Below, in pieces: positions 33,355 through 46,151 of a stretch of 64,000 bases of DNA. The notes beneath the pieces are model-generated. The model ran no database searches, was not told the DNA's origin, and saw only the letters and a program-made list of their open reading frames with translations. The stretch's first letter is position 1; every line of letters starts with the position of its first letter. The DNA comes from Agarophyton chilense (lineage: Eukaryota > Rhodophyta > Florideophyceae > Gracilariales > Gracilariaceae). A program made the position numbers and the translations under genes. The DNA lies in NCBI GenBank assembly GCA_030374765.1, contig JARGXX010000092.1, positions 1,951,001 to 2,015,000 of the forward strand, read 5' to 3'.

Positions 33355-36300
33355 TGGCCAAACCCAACCTGCAATGGGAAGGCCAATCGTTACCCAGAAC
33401 CTTGAAGGTGGAAGAGAACACTCCGGTTTGTCATATGAAGGACAATAACTATGAAGTACGTGCTTCAATGTGTTTCTCCGATCGCCTTGCGGTTCCAGTC
33501 ACCTGCGTGTTGGAAACGGGGGCCGGCCCAAACGTCCTGAACTCCCGCGTCATACCTAAGGCGGTACTTCGGAACTTGAGCCGACCTCCCGACAACAACC
33601 CGCAGGTGGATGCAAATGAGCGCCCATTAAACCTTCGAGGTATGCTCACCACTGTGGTGCAGCTCGGACACCTCAAGGTAAGACTACAATTCTTTGTTGT
33701 CGACCGTTTACCAACAGACTGCCTACTAGGTACGAACTTCATTGACAGACATGTCAAATCAATCCTTCCTGGTTCCCGTACCGTCGCCCTACGTCAGGGG
33801 GGACGAATTGCCATTTTAGGTAATACGGAAAGCAAACGGGGATGGTTCGTCAAACCGAAGAAGACGATATCCACCGAAACGGTCTCCAACAAAGTGCGTA
33901 TAACCAAACAGATTATTATCCCGCCAATGCACCAAATATCGGTACCGGTGTCGTGTCCGACCCCAGGGCTAGTCATACTACAAAACCATCCGAGGTTGGC
34001 ACACCGACATCTCACTTTGATGGCCAACGGGATTGTCGACAACATCCCAAATCAACCCTTTAAGGTGTTTCTAAGCAACTTCAGCAGTCATGACGTGAAG
34101 TTGCTGAAAAATACCAATGTTGGCATAGCACTACGGGCACCGCAAGGGGTCTTCACCGTAGCTCACACTGATCTCGGCGAGGTTGCCTTCGATAAGGAAG
34201 GGGGTTGCGCAAATGAGTCCACAACCACAAAGGTATCGATAAATACCAACTTGGAATCAAAGCTAACCGATAAGGCATCGGTAGAAAAAGAAGAGGAACC
34301 TCACCCTGAGAGACAATGGAAAGATACAGTCCATATCGGTGAAGATAACGGCGAACTGCGGGGTCGTATTATCGACCTTCTGGAGGAGTTCGAAACCATG
34401 TGGTCAGGCCATCTGGGCCAAATTAAGGCCACACAGCATCGCATCGAGCTCCTCCCTGACTCAAAGCCTATTTATCAGCAACCATATCGTGCAGGTCCGA
34501 AGTCGAGAGAGGTAAAACCCAAAGAAGTGGAGCGAATGCTCCAAGAAGGTGTAATTGAACCAGCCAACTCAGATTGGGCTAGTCCCGTGGTTCTGGTTCA
34601 GAAGAAAGGGGATAAACGTATGAGGTTCTGTGTGGACTACAAAAGGCTCAATAGCGTGATCATCAGGGATTCGTACCCGATAACTAGAATGGATGAGTGC
34701 ATCGACTCCTTGGGAGATGCGCAGATATTCACCACGTTGGATTCCAATTGTGGTTATTGGCAGGTACCCGTAGGTGAGGAAGATCGAGACAAAACGACCT
34801 TCACGTGCCCTGCAGGTTTTTTTCGCTTCATGCGGATGCCTTTCGGGTTGCGCAATGCTCCAGCCATCTTTCAAAGGGCGCTGGACATCATCCTTTCGAA
34901 GGTTAAATGGACAACCGCCTTGGTATACATCGATGATGTAAGCATCTACTCCCGATTGGTAGAAGAGCATTTTGCTCATGTGCGCACCGTACTAACCCTC
35001 CTAGCTAAGGCGGGGTGACGCTGAAGCTACGCATATGCGTCTTCTTTACCAGAAAGGTTGAATACTTGGACCACATCATAGACCCTGGTACCTTAGAGGT
35101 TGCGCTGAGCAACATTAGAGCCGTACAGGAGGTCAAGTTGCCACGATCCCAGACAGACGTACGATCCTTTATAGGTTTATGTAACGTCTATCGTCGCTTC
35201 GTGAAGGGATTCGCAAAAATAGCGGTTCCTCTCAGCAAGAAGCTCCAGAAAGGTGAACCTGAACGGTTTGAGAATCTATCGAACGAAGAAATGGATACCT
35301 TTGAGGAATTGAAACGAGCGCTGTTGTCGCCGCCAATCTTAGCGTTACCGAAAACAGGTCTACCGCACACGCTGGATACAGATGCATCCCATGCCCAAAA
35401 TGGTTGTTCTCTCATGCAGGAGCAGCAAAACGGAGACAAATTACCTATAGGATACTGGAGCCGCGCTATGAATGAGGTGGAGCAGAACCAGAAAGAATGT
35501 CTAGCAGTAGTGTGGAGCATGTTGATTCTCCGTCCATACCTGTATGGTGAGCGCTTTACGTTGCGCACAGACCACGACGCCTTAAGGTGGATCCTCAGAC
35601 TCGGAGATGCGTCTGGCAGACTTCCCCGTTGGAGGTTGAGACTGTCGGAGTTTTAATACGACGTACGGTACCGTCCAGGTATCAAGCACAACATAGCTGA
35701 CGCTCTGTCACGCTTAAACACCTCAGGGTTAGAGACAGAACCGGTGGGCGATGATATCCCTTGCTTTTTGGTGTCATCAAACCAAAATGGTACCGGCGAA
35801 CACCAAGAAGGATGTTGGGACTTACCTCAAGAAGGTGCCTTGCAGAACACTGACATGGAAACGCAGATACTGACCCTAGAGGAAGCGAAGGTCATGGCCG
35901 TAACCCGAGAGGAATTTATACGAGAACAGGCCCAGGATGTGTACTGCAGAACGCTGGCTGACCAAAAATGGTTTCAAAGGATCACCATTCGATGTGGACC
36001 ACAATTGGTACATCGTGAGAAGGTCAACCTTGGATGGTAGCCTTCAAAAGGTGGTTCCGAAGGCACTGCGCCGTAGAGTCTAGTTTCTCGCGCACTACCC
36101 GCGACTATCGGGACACCCCAGAGCCACTAGGATGAATTACACCTAGAGGCAACGGTTGTATTGGCCTCATATGGCCCATGATGTCTATACCTTTGTAGTT
36201 CAATGCGAATCTTGTGTTCGTACCCGCAGTGGTATTCGAAAGCAACCAAAATACCTCAAGATGTTTCTAGCAGCGGGTCCGCTGGAGATGGTTGCGATAG

Positions 36301-37619
36301 ACCTTATAGGACCACTTCCCATGACCAATAACGGGTATCAGCACATTCTAGTGATCACCGACAGGTTCTCGAAGCTCACGAGAGCGATACATTTAAAGGA
36401 GACGAAGTCAACCACGCTGGCGATCGCGTCCCTCAACAATTGGGTCTACCCGAATGGTGCACCAATGTACCTACATACCGATAAAGGTTCAAACTTGGCA
36501 TCGAAGTTCTTCGAAGCAGTCTGTACCCTCTTGGGTACCAAGCACTATTTCAATACTGCCTACCACCCGCAGACGAACGGACAGGTCGAGCGCTTTAACC
36601 ACACATTGGTATCAAGGCTACGATACTATATGGAAGAGCACCAAACTGGGTGGGATAAGCTGGTGCAACCGCTCACCTACTCCTATAGACTTCAGTTACA
36701 CCGGTCAACGCAGACCACTCCCTTTGATTTGGTTCTTTCGCGACACCCCCCAGGTATTGTAGTGCAGGGAGATCATACCACCAGCACTGCAGCTGGCGCA
36801 CTGACCCCTGCCCAGGTCAAGCGGAATACCCTTTTGATGTTGAGGAGGGCTCTCAAACATGCAGAGAGCCGCCTCACTGCAGCCCAGAAGCGGTACAAGG
36901 CCGACTACGACCGTAGGGTAACCAAAGTGGTCTCTGTATCTTAGGGACAATATGTCTACATAGACAACCCACCTTCAGGTAAAAGACCACGACCGGGTGA
37001 TGAAGCAGACGATGAAGCTATTGGCAGAGATGTCAATTCGAAGCTTCTACCCAAGTCAGTGGGACCTCATAAGGTATTGAACGCATCAGACCACACCGTT
37101 ACGGTTGACCAAGATGGAATACCGATTACGATATCAAATGACCGTATTATGGTAGCACCTGAAACGGGTCAAAATCGCATTGAGGTAGGCGCCGCAGCCC
37201 GAGAGCCCAGAGCGGTACCTCTGCGCACTCGACCCTCGGAGGACCCCACCCCAATTGAGGTGAATGATGAACTACAACGGGATGATCCGGATTACAACCC
37301 TCTAACAGGGACGGAAATGGAACCTCACACGTTAACCGTGGGAGCTTCCGACCCGGCTTCCACAAACGAAGCCCCCAACTCTGAACATACGAACCCTGGA
37401 GGTGGCGTTCTTCCGAAAGATCAGGACCAAACCTCAGAGGAATTCCCCGTTGACCGTCTGGTGGGCCACACGCGAACCTACAATGGTCTGAAGTACACCG
37501 TCAGGTGATACGGCTTGGGCCCAGAAGGGGACATCCTCGAACCCTCAGCCGCAATAGCCCCACACTTCCGTATCAGGTATTAGCGCCGTCGCAATGAGCC
37601 GATGTCTGCAGACGGCTAG
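33354..37619 (+). pseudogene. pol: Pol of element C, broken
   Basis: Translation could begin at the ATG overlapping the gag stop. Protease reads VLETGAGPN, so the catalytic Asp is Glu and activity is doubtful. RT follows with CVDYKRLNSV, FTTLDSNCGYWQV, FMRMPFGLRNAPAIFQ and the YIDD active site (near 34930). RNase H has DTDASHAQNGCS and TDHDALRWIL. Integrase (36060-36940) keeps CESC, VAIDLIGPLP, TDKGSN and TNGQVERFN. A GPY-like GPHKV and a chromodomain (about 37440-37585: FPVDRLVGH, YTVR, then GLGPEGDILEP) end it. Lesions: a one-base loss in a G run near 35010, stops at 35654, 36942, 37506 and about 37581, and disruption at 36030-36150. The stop at 37506 replaces the chromodomain Trp. Confidence 0.92.
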
Positions 37620-37779
37620 CCTTAGAACCTCGTGGTACTCAGGCCTAAGGAAGGGGGAGAAAAGACGTCGTTTTCCGCAGAAGGCGGACGCATACGCGTG
37701 TCAGACTACCTACAAGGGAGGACACGAAAGAACAACCAAATGTAACAGTAGGGGATACAAGAAAAGACAACAAATTACT

Positions 37780-39778
37780 TTAAGAAGGACTTGTCGGTTT
37801 AGGAGCAATGGAATCTGGAGGACCCGTGTTAGTGACTACCCACGGAGGAAAACCTACGGAAATGCTAGGAGCCATCAACCTAAGAGGTAGCGAAGGAGCG
37901 GTAGCCCCGCCACTGTGGAGAGGAGTCGAAACCAAAAGAGGATGAACGAAAGGAACCGCCGGAGCAGGTTGCAAAACCGCAGGGTTCAAGTTTGCACCTA
38001 GAAGGGGATCTGTCAAAGGATCAGATGGCGCAGTAGCAGAGACGCTTGCCAGATTGGCAACCTGACGGGTGGCCAGTTGGTACATGTCCAACTGCAACTG
38101 ATTCCGGAACTCACCAAGTTGGTTCAGCGCCTTCATGTATTGCGCATAGTGCGGCAGCAAACCTTCAAGGAGCGTTAATGCAGCAACCACGGAGGTAGGC
38201 CCAGCCCTCTGAAAGTTGGTGACGCAAGACTGGCGAATTCGAGCCAGCAAACCGACCACGGCCGGAGAATCCATCATAGGTTGAGGCGGAGGCAGAGCAA
38301 TACCCGTCGACAGAGGTCGAACCGGACCAGCAACCCGCGAGGAGCTCGGTTGAGTAGGAGTCACACCCGTAAGAATAGGCGGCTTACGACCATGAGGTAA
38401 CTGCTCGGACGGGAAGGGACCAGCATAACGACCAACTGGTGTCTCCACAGTACCGTGATAAGATTCGGGGCTCGTGGGAGCTCCATAAACAGGAGGCTCC
38501 CCGGGATAGTATTGGGCGTGGCAAGGCACAATCTCCCAAATTGCGGGATCGAAAGCCTCCCAACCTTGATGGGAATCCCAGTGGTATTTCTTGCTCTGCT
38601 CGAGATACGAGTCCAAATCCTTCACGGTATAATCGGTCCGCTCCACGATGTTCTCGTAACCAAATCGGGAAATACTGGGCAACCCTCGGAGGTGTGAAGA
38701 AGATGCGAGCTACAGGTTGAACACCATCTCGGTATATGTCTGAATCGGGATTGCGACAATCCCAATCGATACCGTAACGGGCGGCCTCCAGAGGCCGGAT
38801 GGCAACCAACACGGTCCACTCCGAGAGAGCAATCGACCAAATAAGGTAATACCGCTCTAGGTTTCGAGAAATCGGACTCCCGATGTACGCCAAAACCGGC
38901 AGAGTGGGCACGCTCAGCGACAACGGAACCTCATAGGACTCCCACCAATCTGGTCGAAGAACTTACCAATCGCGTCTGTCCTTCGTAGGTTGTGAGAAGT
39001 ACTCGACGTTATGAAACGTATGCATAACGCGAGTGTAAGAGTTGCGAGTGCGAACGGGACTCTCCGTCGCTGCATCCTCGCCCCACCTACTACGGTCAGC
39101 CCAATTGATAGTGTTGAAAGCCCAATTCAGGGAAACCAAGTCAGAGGAAACCGGAAGGTAAGTTTCCGGAATAGACGGGTACTGGCACACTTGAACCACC
39201 AATCGACGGTAATAATCCAGCTCCAGTTCGATGCACACATACGGAAAGTCGCACGGATATATCGGCGGGATGAAATACCTCAAAGGTGTATGAGGCTGCC
39301 GACTCTGGTAACATTCCAGTCGACCCTGAAAAGGTTTAGAATCTTAGTCCCGTTTCTTCAAAAGTAATGGAACGGAGCGAAGGCGCTCGCAGTCCCAACG
39401 GGACAAACCCAAGTAGGTATCCAATTGTGGTCTTGTAAGAGCTGCCGGCAGTGACGAATTCCTCACCGCCACAAGCCAATCGTGCTTCAACAGGTCATTG
39501 TTTGTCACCTGGTCGAAGGTAATACAAAAAGGTCCATACTGACTCGTCGTCCGGTTTGCCGCACCGAACGCGAGATTGTGAGCCCAAATGGTTTGAATCG
39601 TCGAAGGAAGTCCACCGTTGCGTTAATACAGGTCAGCCGGAGTCCTAGAGGAGAACTGAGTGGCAGGGACAGGCATGCTGCGAAACCCAATGTTGGTAGG
39701 CGTTCGCGAAGTCGAGCGAGTCACCCTCTTGGTAATACCACCGCGTCCACGGCCACGAAATGGGCCACTACCTGACAT
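37780..39778 (-). pseudogene. Antisense accessory gene of element C
   Basis: This convergent frame sits at the position of A's antisense gene. The probable start at 39778 gives an RGG-like N-terminus (GPFRGRGRGG), which suggests nucleic-acid binding. The middle part (39283-38963 and 38923-38640) has DYYRRLVVQVCQYPSIPETY and then PVLAYIGSPISRNLERYYL and LSEWTVLVAIRPLEAARYG, comparable with A's YYMGSYLI... and D's VVAYHSSQLM.... The C-terminal third (38682-37780) is Pro-rich, then helical (LLEGLLPHYAQYMKALNQL). Stops near 39626, 39345 and 38963 and a frame change near 38640 break it. The product is unknown. A frame at 40226-39972 may be an N-terminal extension. Confidence 0.65.
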
Positions 39779-40907
39779 GGTTGGGAAGGCCGTAGCTCGA
39801 CCCGACGAACGAGGTGATGACACGACCTCAACCGCCGCAGTGAACACCAGCGGGTATTCATCCTTCTGAAGTAAAGCCTCCTTGGTCCGTTCTGAGGAGA
39901 CGGCCAACGGATCCAACCCTTCCGGTAGGCCCGACACTGACCTTTCGGGTACAACAGTGGCTGGCGTGCGGTCACCAGAGGGTCATGGAACGGGACCAAT
40001 CCGACCTTAAAGGCATAACTGCAGGGGTATCAATTCCCTCGGAATCTCCGACTTCTTCAACCTCAATGGTAACCGGCATCTCACCTCTCTCGAGCGCTGG
40101 TGCTGCTTGTGGGGACGACCCAACACTTCGAGGTATATGTGACGAATCCACGATGCGGCGCGAGGTGCACCGACGTGGTAACGAATGGGTTCGAACGCGT
40201 GCGCGGAGGCGGCGCGATCCTGTCATGCCCTTAAGGGTAACCCGGAATGCAAAACCGGAAAAAGGTCGCGTAATTACCGACGGGGCCGCTCAACACCAAT
40301 AAGGTCTCACAACTGGAAGCTTCCACCACGGACCCAGGCCAACATCTCAATGGTTGTATCGACACAGGCTCAGGCCCCACCGGCGCCACGAGTCAATCTT
40401 TACAAGGTAGACGAAACCTAAAAGGTCGAGAAGCCAGGAAACCTTCAGGGAAAAGCCCGACAAACGGTTACGGTCGCGACGCCGCCAGTCAAGGGCAGCA
40501 CTACCTGAAGGGTTGTCGAGCCGTGGGAACGACCAGGCGGGACGGCGCTGCGCAGGGACCTAGGAGGGAACTGAAATTTGAGTAACCGGGAAAAGGTGAG
40601 ACACAAACTTGGTTAGACAGGGAGGCTATGCGCAAGCAGAATCGCAAGCAAGCAGGGCCACTACCGAAACGGTGTCCGCGAGCGCGCTAGTTACACTGCA
40701 TCGCCCTCATAACAGTCCCTACCTGAATGGTTGTCACTCAATTCGTGCGCCGACATCTCCGCGCGCCCTCCACAACGGATACTGGCGCCGAGTTCTGAGC
40801 CTCAAGAGATCGCGCGCCGCGCGCAGACACCACTCCGATGCCTGCGCCGCTGTCGCTCGCTACACCTCTACGGGTTGATGGAAGGAGACACGGGGCGTGC
40901 CTCACGA
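39779..40907. other. Long 3' untranslated region of C
   Basis: This 1.1-kb stretch lies between the antisense start and the polypurine tract. It is CpG-rich with no frame I recognise. The 5' control region of the antisense gene should lie here. Confidence 0.5.
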
Positions 40908-40920
40908 GTAGGAAGAGGGT
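40908..40920 (+). promoter_or_regulatory. Polypurine tract of C
   Basis: GTAGGAAGAGGGT, one base before the 3' LTR. Confidence 0.65.
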
Positions 40921-40921
40921 C

Positions 40922-41556
40922 TGTCGTATAGCGGCAGAAGGCCTGACCTTTGAGGTTGTCAATGTACTACAATGACCCTGTAGGTGATGGGTGCGAGGGA
41001 TCATCGGCCATGCAGCTCCGGGCGAGCTACCATCTAGGTGTTGTCAGCCACGTGTAGTGTTGACATGTACCTTCTGGTTGAGTAATTTTTAGTACTTGTA
41101 ATTGTAATTATATTCATTTTAGTACAGTAGTGGAGTGGCCACCTGGCACTGTAGCCAGTGCTGGCCAGGTCTCTGACACTAGGTCAGAGACTGTGCCTTG
41201 CTGGCACCTCCCGAGTGATCTGGAGAGTGCAGTACACTGCATATAGGGAACTGCACCTCCCCCATCCTAATCTGATGAAGACAGGCACCACTTGGGTCAC
41301 GAATATACCTTTTGGTTTATTGTCTCTCAACTACCACACAGGCTTTCCCGCGCATCGACGCCTACCATCGTTCACTTACACGGTATAGGCTAGTTTCCCC
41401 GCCGTTTGCCCCTGCGGGTTTTTCCCGGTGCCCTGTTACCATCGAGGTTTACTACGTCCACCTTCTAAGGTTGAGCGTCAACACGCTCCCTACGGTTGAG
41501 CGTCACTACGCTCCCGAGACAAGACAGTAGCATACCCCAGAGGTGATTGTACGACA
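40922..41556 (+). repeat. 3' LTR of element C
   Basis: It matches the 5' LTR with about 16 substitutions and one extra T near 41421. Confidence 0.95.
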
Positions 41557-41581
41557 TAACTATCAGTCCCAAGCAGCAAAA

Positions 41582-42480
41582 ATGGGTCGAAGACCTGCTT
41601 TTACGAATAATGAAAAAGGCCAAACTTTTGCCCACCATAGTGAGTTTGTACCACTCAGGACCATATCAAACAAAATAGAAAGATGCATCAGTGCTGCGCA
41701 CAACTTTAGCAAGCGTCGAAAAACTCCAACGTTACAAAAGAAGAACAAAGGAAATCGTGCACTATTTTAAACAAAGAAACGTGCCTTAATTCGAAAAGCT
41801 TATTTAGGTGAAGAGACAGCCAGAGAAAGTCCATCTACTTCGAAATTTCTTGTCGAAATTCGAAGAGTTCTGCAATTTCTAATGGCTAAGCCACTTTTGA
41901 AGTACAAAAAATGGCGACAAATTCTTTTATGACTGTAAAATATCAGAAAAAAAGGGTGTTATGGTGGTGCCGTTATACCAGTCGAGAATAAAGGTTTTTG
42001 AAAACCGTGATTTTCAGAGAGGACAAAAACTTTAGTCTTGACGGTTCAGATGGATTCGATTGCTATCAGGATGATCTGAGAGGTAACCTGAGTATTTTTC
42101 AAGCGTCAAAATGGTGGTAAATCTGTTATGATCTGGGAAGCTTTATCTCTTTATGGAGTTTTCTTTGTTGATTTGCATCGCTTAATCAAACAATGCGAAC
42201 CGTTGTACTGAAGTCTTGCAGTAGAGTTTGTTTCCATTTGCATCCGAAACATTTGGAGAAAGTTTTCATTGGAAGTTTCAGCGTGATTAAACTTCTATTC
42301 ATTCTGCTGATTTTACCAAGCATTAGCTCGTTTCAAAGAAAGATAAGAAATTAGAGTAGCCAGAAAAATACGAACATCAATATTATTGAGAGTATAGGTT
42401 TTATGGAGAGAAGTGTATTTGCACGAGGCAGACATTTCAAAATTCTTACAAAATTTTAAGAATCTATTTGATACGTTACA
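41582..42480 (+). pseudogene. Tc1/mariner-type transposase, broken
   Basis: Starts MGRRPAFTNNEKGQ, a helix-turn-helix-type N-terminus. The catalytic region is recognisable in pieces: FSERTKTLVLTVQMDS (near 42015; the family has FSDEKKF..DGPD), FKRQNGGKSVMIWEALSLYG (42100-42160), FQRD and SIHSADFTKH (42270-42310, the family's second-Asp region FQQDN..IH), and a C-terminal EYRFYGEKCI (near 42395, the family's ENLWG..). The catalytic acidic residues are partly lost, and stops and frameshifts are frequent. Element C lies 25 bp before the ATG. Terminal inverted repeats were not found. Confidence 0.75.
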
Positions 42481-42699
42481 GGTACTATCGATGGACAGTT
42501 GTAGATAAAGCTTTACGAAAGCTTTTCTGGTTGCATGTTGGCGGTTGTAAATGTTCCTGGACGCGCTACAACGTATATGGTAAAGGTACGTTTGTGTTTT
42601 GCACTGTAAAGTATTTTGAAGTGCTTCATAAAGAATATCAACAGTTACTTTACTGATTATTAATAAGCTCAACTTTAAAATCGATGCTAGTAATGTGCT

Positions 42700-43271
42700 T
42701 AGCATGCAACAGAAAAGGGGCAGTGGAAGTATCATATTTGTGGGTCCTGTAATGCGTACAGTGTTCCAACATTGCTGGAACACACGTTTTTGGAATGCCA
42801 CTAGGGTCTGCACTCTGTATTTCATCGCTGGCTTCGAAAACCATAATGTCCCATTAGGAAAATTTATCTAAATATCATATTTTCATTGGTTAGTGTGATG
42901 CTTTAAACGCTGTTAGCAGCGATTGGGGTAACCTAAAAGCACACAGTAGTAACTATCGAGTAGTATTACGCTTCACCTCCATTTTGAAGGTTCTAGATCT
43001 CTATAAAAAGGGCTTTAATGTCTCGAAATTTTTTCTTGAACGACGTCAATGAACAGTTGAAACCGAAAGACATTATTTTTCTTTAGCTTCTAGCCCTTCA
43101 ACTCTATCAAAAGGTGAAGCGTTTTTCGCTCGGTGTCCAGTGAGGGGACTGGTATTGGTAGAGCATCCCCATACATTATAAAAAATATTTGAGGCGTTTG
43201 CTGCATTACAGGGGTTCATTGAAGCGTTATCCGCCAGATGGAGCACCCCATTTCAGCCCATTGTACCAGTT
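42700..43271 (+). repeat. Unidentified repeat T, copy 2, left part
   Basis: Matches T copy 1 (about 29000-29520). It is interrupted by element E at 43271 and continues at 61798. Coding-like pieces (KGEAFFARCPVRGLVLVEHP) are present but broken. Confidence 0.55.
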
Positions 43272-43922
43272 TGTATTATTCTGCACGGTCAGAATGCCGA
43301 TGGAAGATTTTTTAGCTAAGTATAATGATACTCATAAGTGAGTGCAACGGCTAGGATGAAGTTATGAAGCGGCACCCCACAGATGGTCCGTGAAATGGTA
43401 TGTTACAAGTGGAATCTCGATCGGCCACGGCGCTTCCGATTCCACCCTTTGCAGGGAAATACCGGATTGGCAACGGTGCATATAGGGGGGTAGCCACGTG
43501 GCATTCAGGCCTGCCCCTCGTTGGCGGACGCCCATTTAGAGCTAGTTATCCCGTACCGTAGATGGGTTGAGCGGCTAACCAAGTTCATATCTAGATCTTA
43601 TTATGTGCGGCGCTCACCCCTGTGCATAGTACTCAAGGCACAGAAGAAAGCGCCGACTCCAAAGTAAAGGAGATAACAAACAGGTTCACAACTCCATTGT
43701 TCCTTGTTCAGGATTCCTTAACCGAAGATCTGGAAAAGCTACAACAAGTAGTTGTCCGTTCCATAGTACCAACCACCCTCATTGGCGAGTGGGGCCTTAC
43801 AACCCCCATCCTAGCTCGCGAGTGTTGTGATTTACCATTCCTTCCCCTTACCTGAAAGCACCGATTAGGCAGTCCCAAACACTGTCGCAGGTGTCTGCTC
43901 GCTCCGCAGAGCGGATACTACA
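43272..43922 (+). repeat. 5' LTR of element E
   Basis: 651 bp, TGTATTATTCTGC to ATACTACA. It is 40 bp longer than the 3' LTR; X has the long form too, so the 3' LTR has a deletion. Confidence 0.92.
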
Positions 43923-43924
43923 AG

Positions 43925-43940
43925 TGGTCTCCCGACTTAG
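43925..43940 (+). promoter_or_regulatory. Primer-binding site of E
   Basis: TGGTCTCCCGACTTAG two bases after the LTR, the same as A, C and D. Confidence 0.88.
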
Positions 43941-44134
43941 AAACACTGTGGTTGGCTACTCCAAATATTTCGCACCTGGAACGTGGAATCGATACCGATG
44001 TTTAATTCGAATGGAATACGATCTCGGGAGCGGTTTCAGACCACGTCCAGCTATTACGGAGATCCATTGTTAATTACGCTGTCGTATTGAATTGAAGACC
44101 TCAATTATTTCGTCGCCGAACATTGGATTTGTTA

Positions 44135-46100
44135 GGAATGCCGAAAAATAACACCCATTCTAGTACTGGTGCCTCGGGTCCTTCAGACCCACGTACACGA
44201 CCAAGGTTCGCCTCATCTACAGAAGCCGGAGAGCGACTATACCGTCAGCCGATGACGCGCTCTCGTTTGGTAACCGACAACGAGATCTTTCGGATATACC
44301 GACGCTCGTGGAGTTGGCTATCGAACCAGCCACGAATGCAAATGGTTCCCATAATGAACCTATAGACCCACAGGTCGTAACCCCTGTTGGAGAAAATGAT
44401 TTACGCGCTCAGGTGCTTGGTCTCAACTTTGAGTCAAACGCCTATCGTGAGCGAATCATTGGATTGGAATCGCAGATGGCGATCATTACCGAAGAATTCG
44501 AGTGCTTGAGCCGAAAACAAGGCGTACTCGCTCGTCGGGAAGAAAGGGAACCGATGCCCGCGGTTGTGAGAACCCTGCGGGAGGATTTGAACCAAGTAAT
44601 GGAAAAACATGGTAATGCTCTGGAGGCTTTACCAGGCCCGACCGTTGACGTGGAGGAAATCCTCACTCGAGTTAGTCCTCGTCTGGAATGCCTGGTGGCA
44701 GTAGTGAACGCGCAGACTACTGCTACCCAAGTCGTGAAAGACGAAAATGAAGTCCCCTTGAGGGAAGAGCGATTGAAGAGATCGAAGTCAAGACCCCGCA
44801 AGAAGCGAAGGTCCAAGTCGGACACGTTTGATGATTCATCAGAATCGGAGGATGAGGACTCTAGTGCTGAGGAGTCTGACTCGTCGAATACGTCCACTGA
44901 CAGTGCCAGTGATGATGATCAGCGTAGTTCCCGTTCTAGGAAGAGGAACAAGTCTTCTTGGCTATTAAGGAAGAAGGGTCATAAGTACAAGCGTCCCTGG
45001 CCAATTCCTTGTACGAATCCGTTGTATCGGAAAGTTCTGGAATACAGGTATTATCGCTTGAAGAGAGGATGAAAGAAGCGATTGGGTCGCGAAACCGCAA
45101 AGGTTAAGGACCAAATTAGGCGGTTGAAGATTGGACTGCATGATCTAGTCTTTGATGGAAAAACGCCCATTGTCGCTATCGAATTCCAAACTCGTTTCGC
45201 TGCCGAGGCGGACCCCTTAGAAATGGGTGAACTTCAAGCTTGGGTTTCATTTCCACATTTCTTGACGGGTTTTGCGTCCGAGCAATATCGCTCAGTTTGC
45301 GGATCTCTAACAGCTGACGAATGATTTGTAACATCTTGTGGGGAGGCAGTGCAGTACTTAAAGCGAAGTTATGTGACATCGAACGCAATCCGACAGGCTA
45401 TCCTGGATCTTCGTGATGTGACCCAGAAACCTGGTGAGGGAGAAGCAGGGTACATGTCGAGGCTTAACAAAATGGCCACGCGCTGTGGAAATGTTCACTC
45501 AACGGAGTACAGGATTATCTTGTCCATTGATGCGCTCGATCCCAATATCGAATCTCTAGTGGCTCGATTTCGAGAGAAGCATGAAAGAATCCCATTTCTG
45601 GAGTTGGTTCAGTTTGCGCAAGCTGAACTTGACGCGATAAGAGCTCGCGGAGTTACGCGGAACACCATAGCGCTTGGTGCATCCAAAGCAGAGGAAGGAC
45701 GCAAACAAGCCGCGAAACCGACTCGAAAGGTGTTCCACCTGGGATCTCCAGTAGACTCTCGAGAGTCGTCGTTTGTTAGACACAATAAGCAATTGCAACG
45801 CGATGCTATTCACCTTATGGATTATGGGCCCTCATCGGTGCCCACAGAGGATCTACTTCACTCAGAATCCAAGGAGGAAGAAGCTCTAATGGCTATGGAG
45901 GGCAGACGCCCAGTATCCCCTGCATACAAGAGTCCACGGAGAAAGGATTCAAGAATAAAAAACCTGGATGGGCGGACACGCGAATATCGTATCGATCACA
46001 ACCGCTGTCGGCAGCACGCCGCGAAGCGTTAATATGCTATCTGTGCTATGGCCGTCATCATCTGTCTTCATAATGTACCCTTCCTGCAAAGGATTTAGTT
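44135..46100 (+). pseudogene. gag: Gag of element E, broken
   Basis: Close to X's gag. A first frame (from the ATG at about 44138, MPKNNTHSS) overlaps the main frame that carries VELAIEPATNANGS (44308), so the start is uncertain. Coiled-coil-like residues, a basic RSRKRNKSSW patch, YRYYRLKRG, and the capsid core (RLNKMATRCGNVHSTEYRI, FLELVQFAQAELDAIRARG) follow in one frame to 46032. Stops at 45070 and 45322 each stand where X has Gly codons. A zinc-knuckle remnant (CYLCYGRHH in one frame) lies near 46035-46070. Element D interrupts shortly after, at 46151. Confidence 0.88.
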
Positions 46101-46145
46101 CACGTCCTCACGAATTACGAGACGCTCTCAGTGGAGGAAAGAACC

Positions 46146-46150
46146 CGAAT
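46146..46150. other. Target duplication of D, left copy (shifted)
   Basis: CGAAT here pairs with CGAGT at 56188-56192. Each copy is separated from the LTR by one extra base (C at 46151, T at 56187). The uninterrupted site in X reads CCCGAGTGCCGG (plus-strand complement near 770), which supports this reading. Confidence 0.6.
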
Positions 46151-46151
46151 C

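Larger units (their letters stand above)
30363..41556 (+). mobile_element. Chromovirus C, full-length Ty3/Gypsy element
   Basis: An 11.2-kb element with 634- and 635-bp LTRs and a nearly matching duplication (TAATT at 30358-30362, TAACT at 41557-41561). The LTRs differ at about 16 positions plus one indel by hand count (about 2.5%), the least of any element here, so it is the youngest insertion. Gene order is as in A, including a convergent antisense frame. Pol has scattered stops and frameshifts. Confidence 0.94.

Noticed and set aside
41582-42480. Assigning terminal inverted repeats to the Tc1/mariner remnant
   Set aside because: No convincing complementary ends were found on either side of C or before T copy 2.
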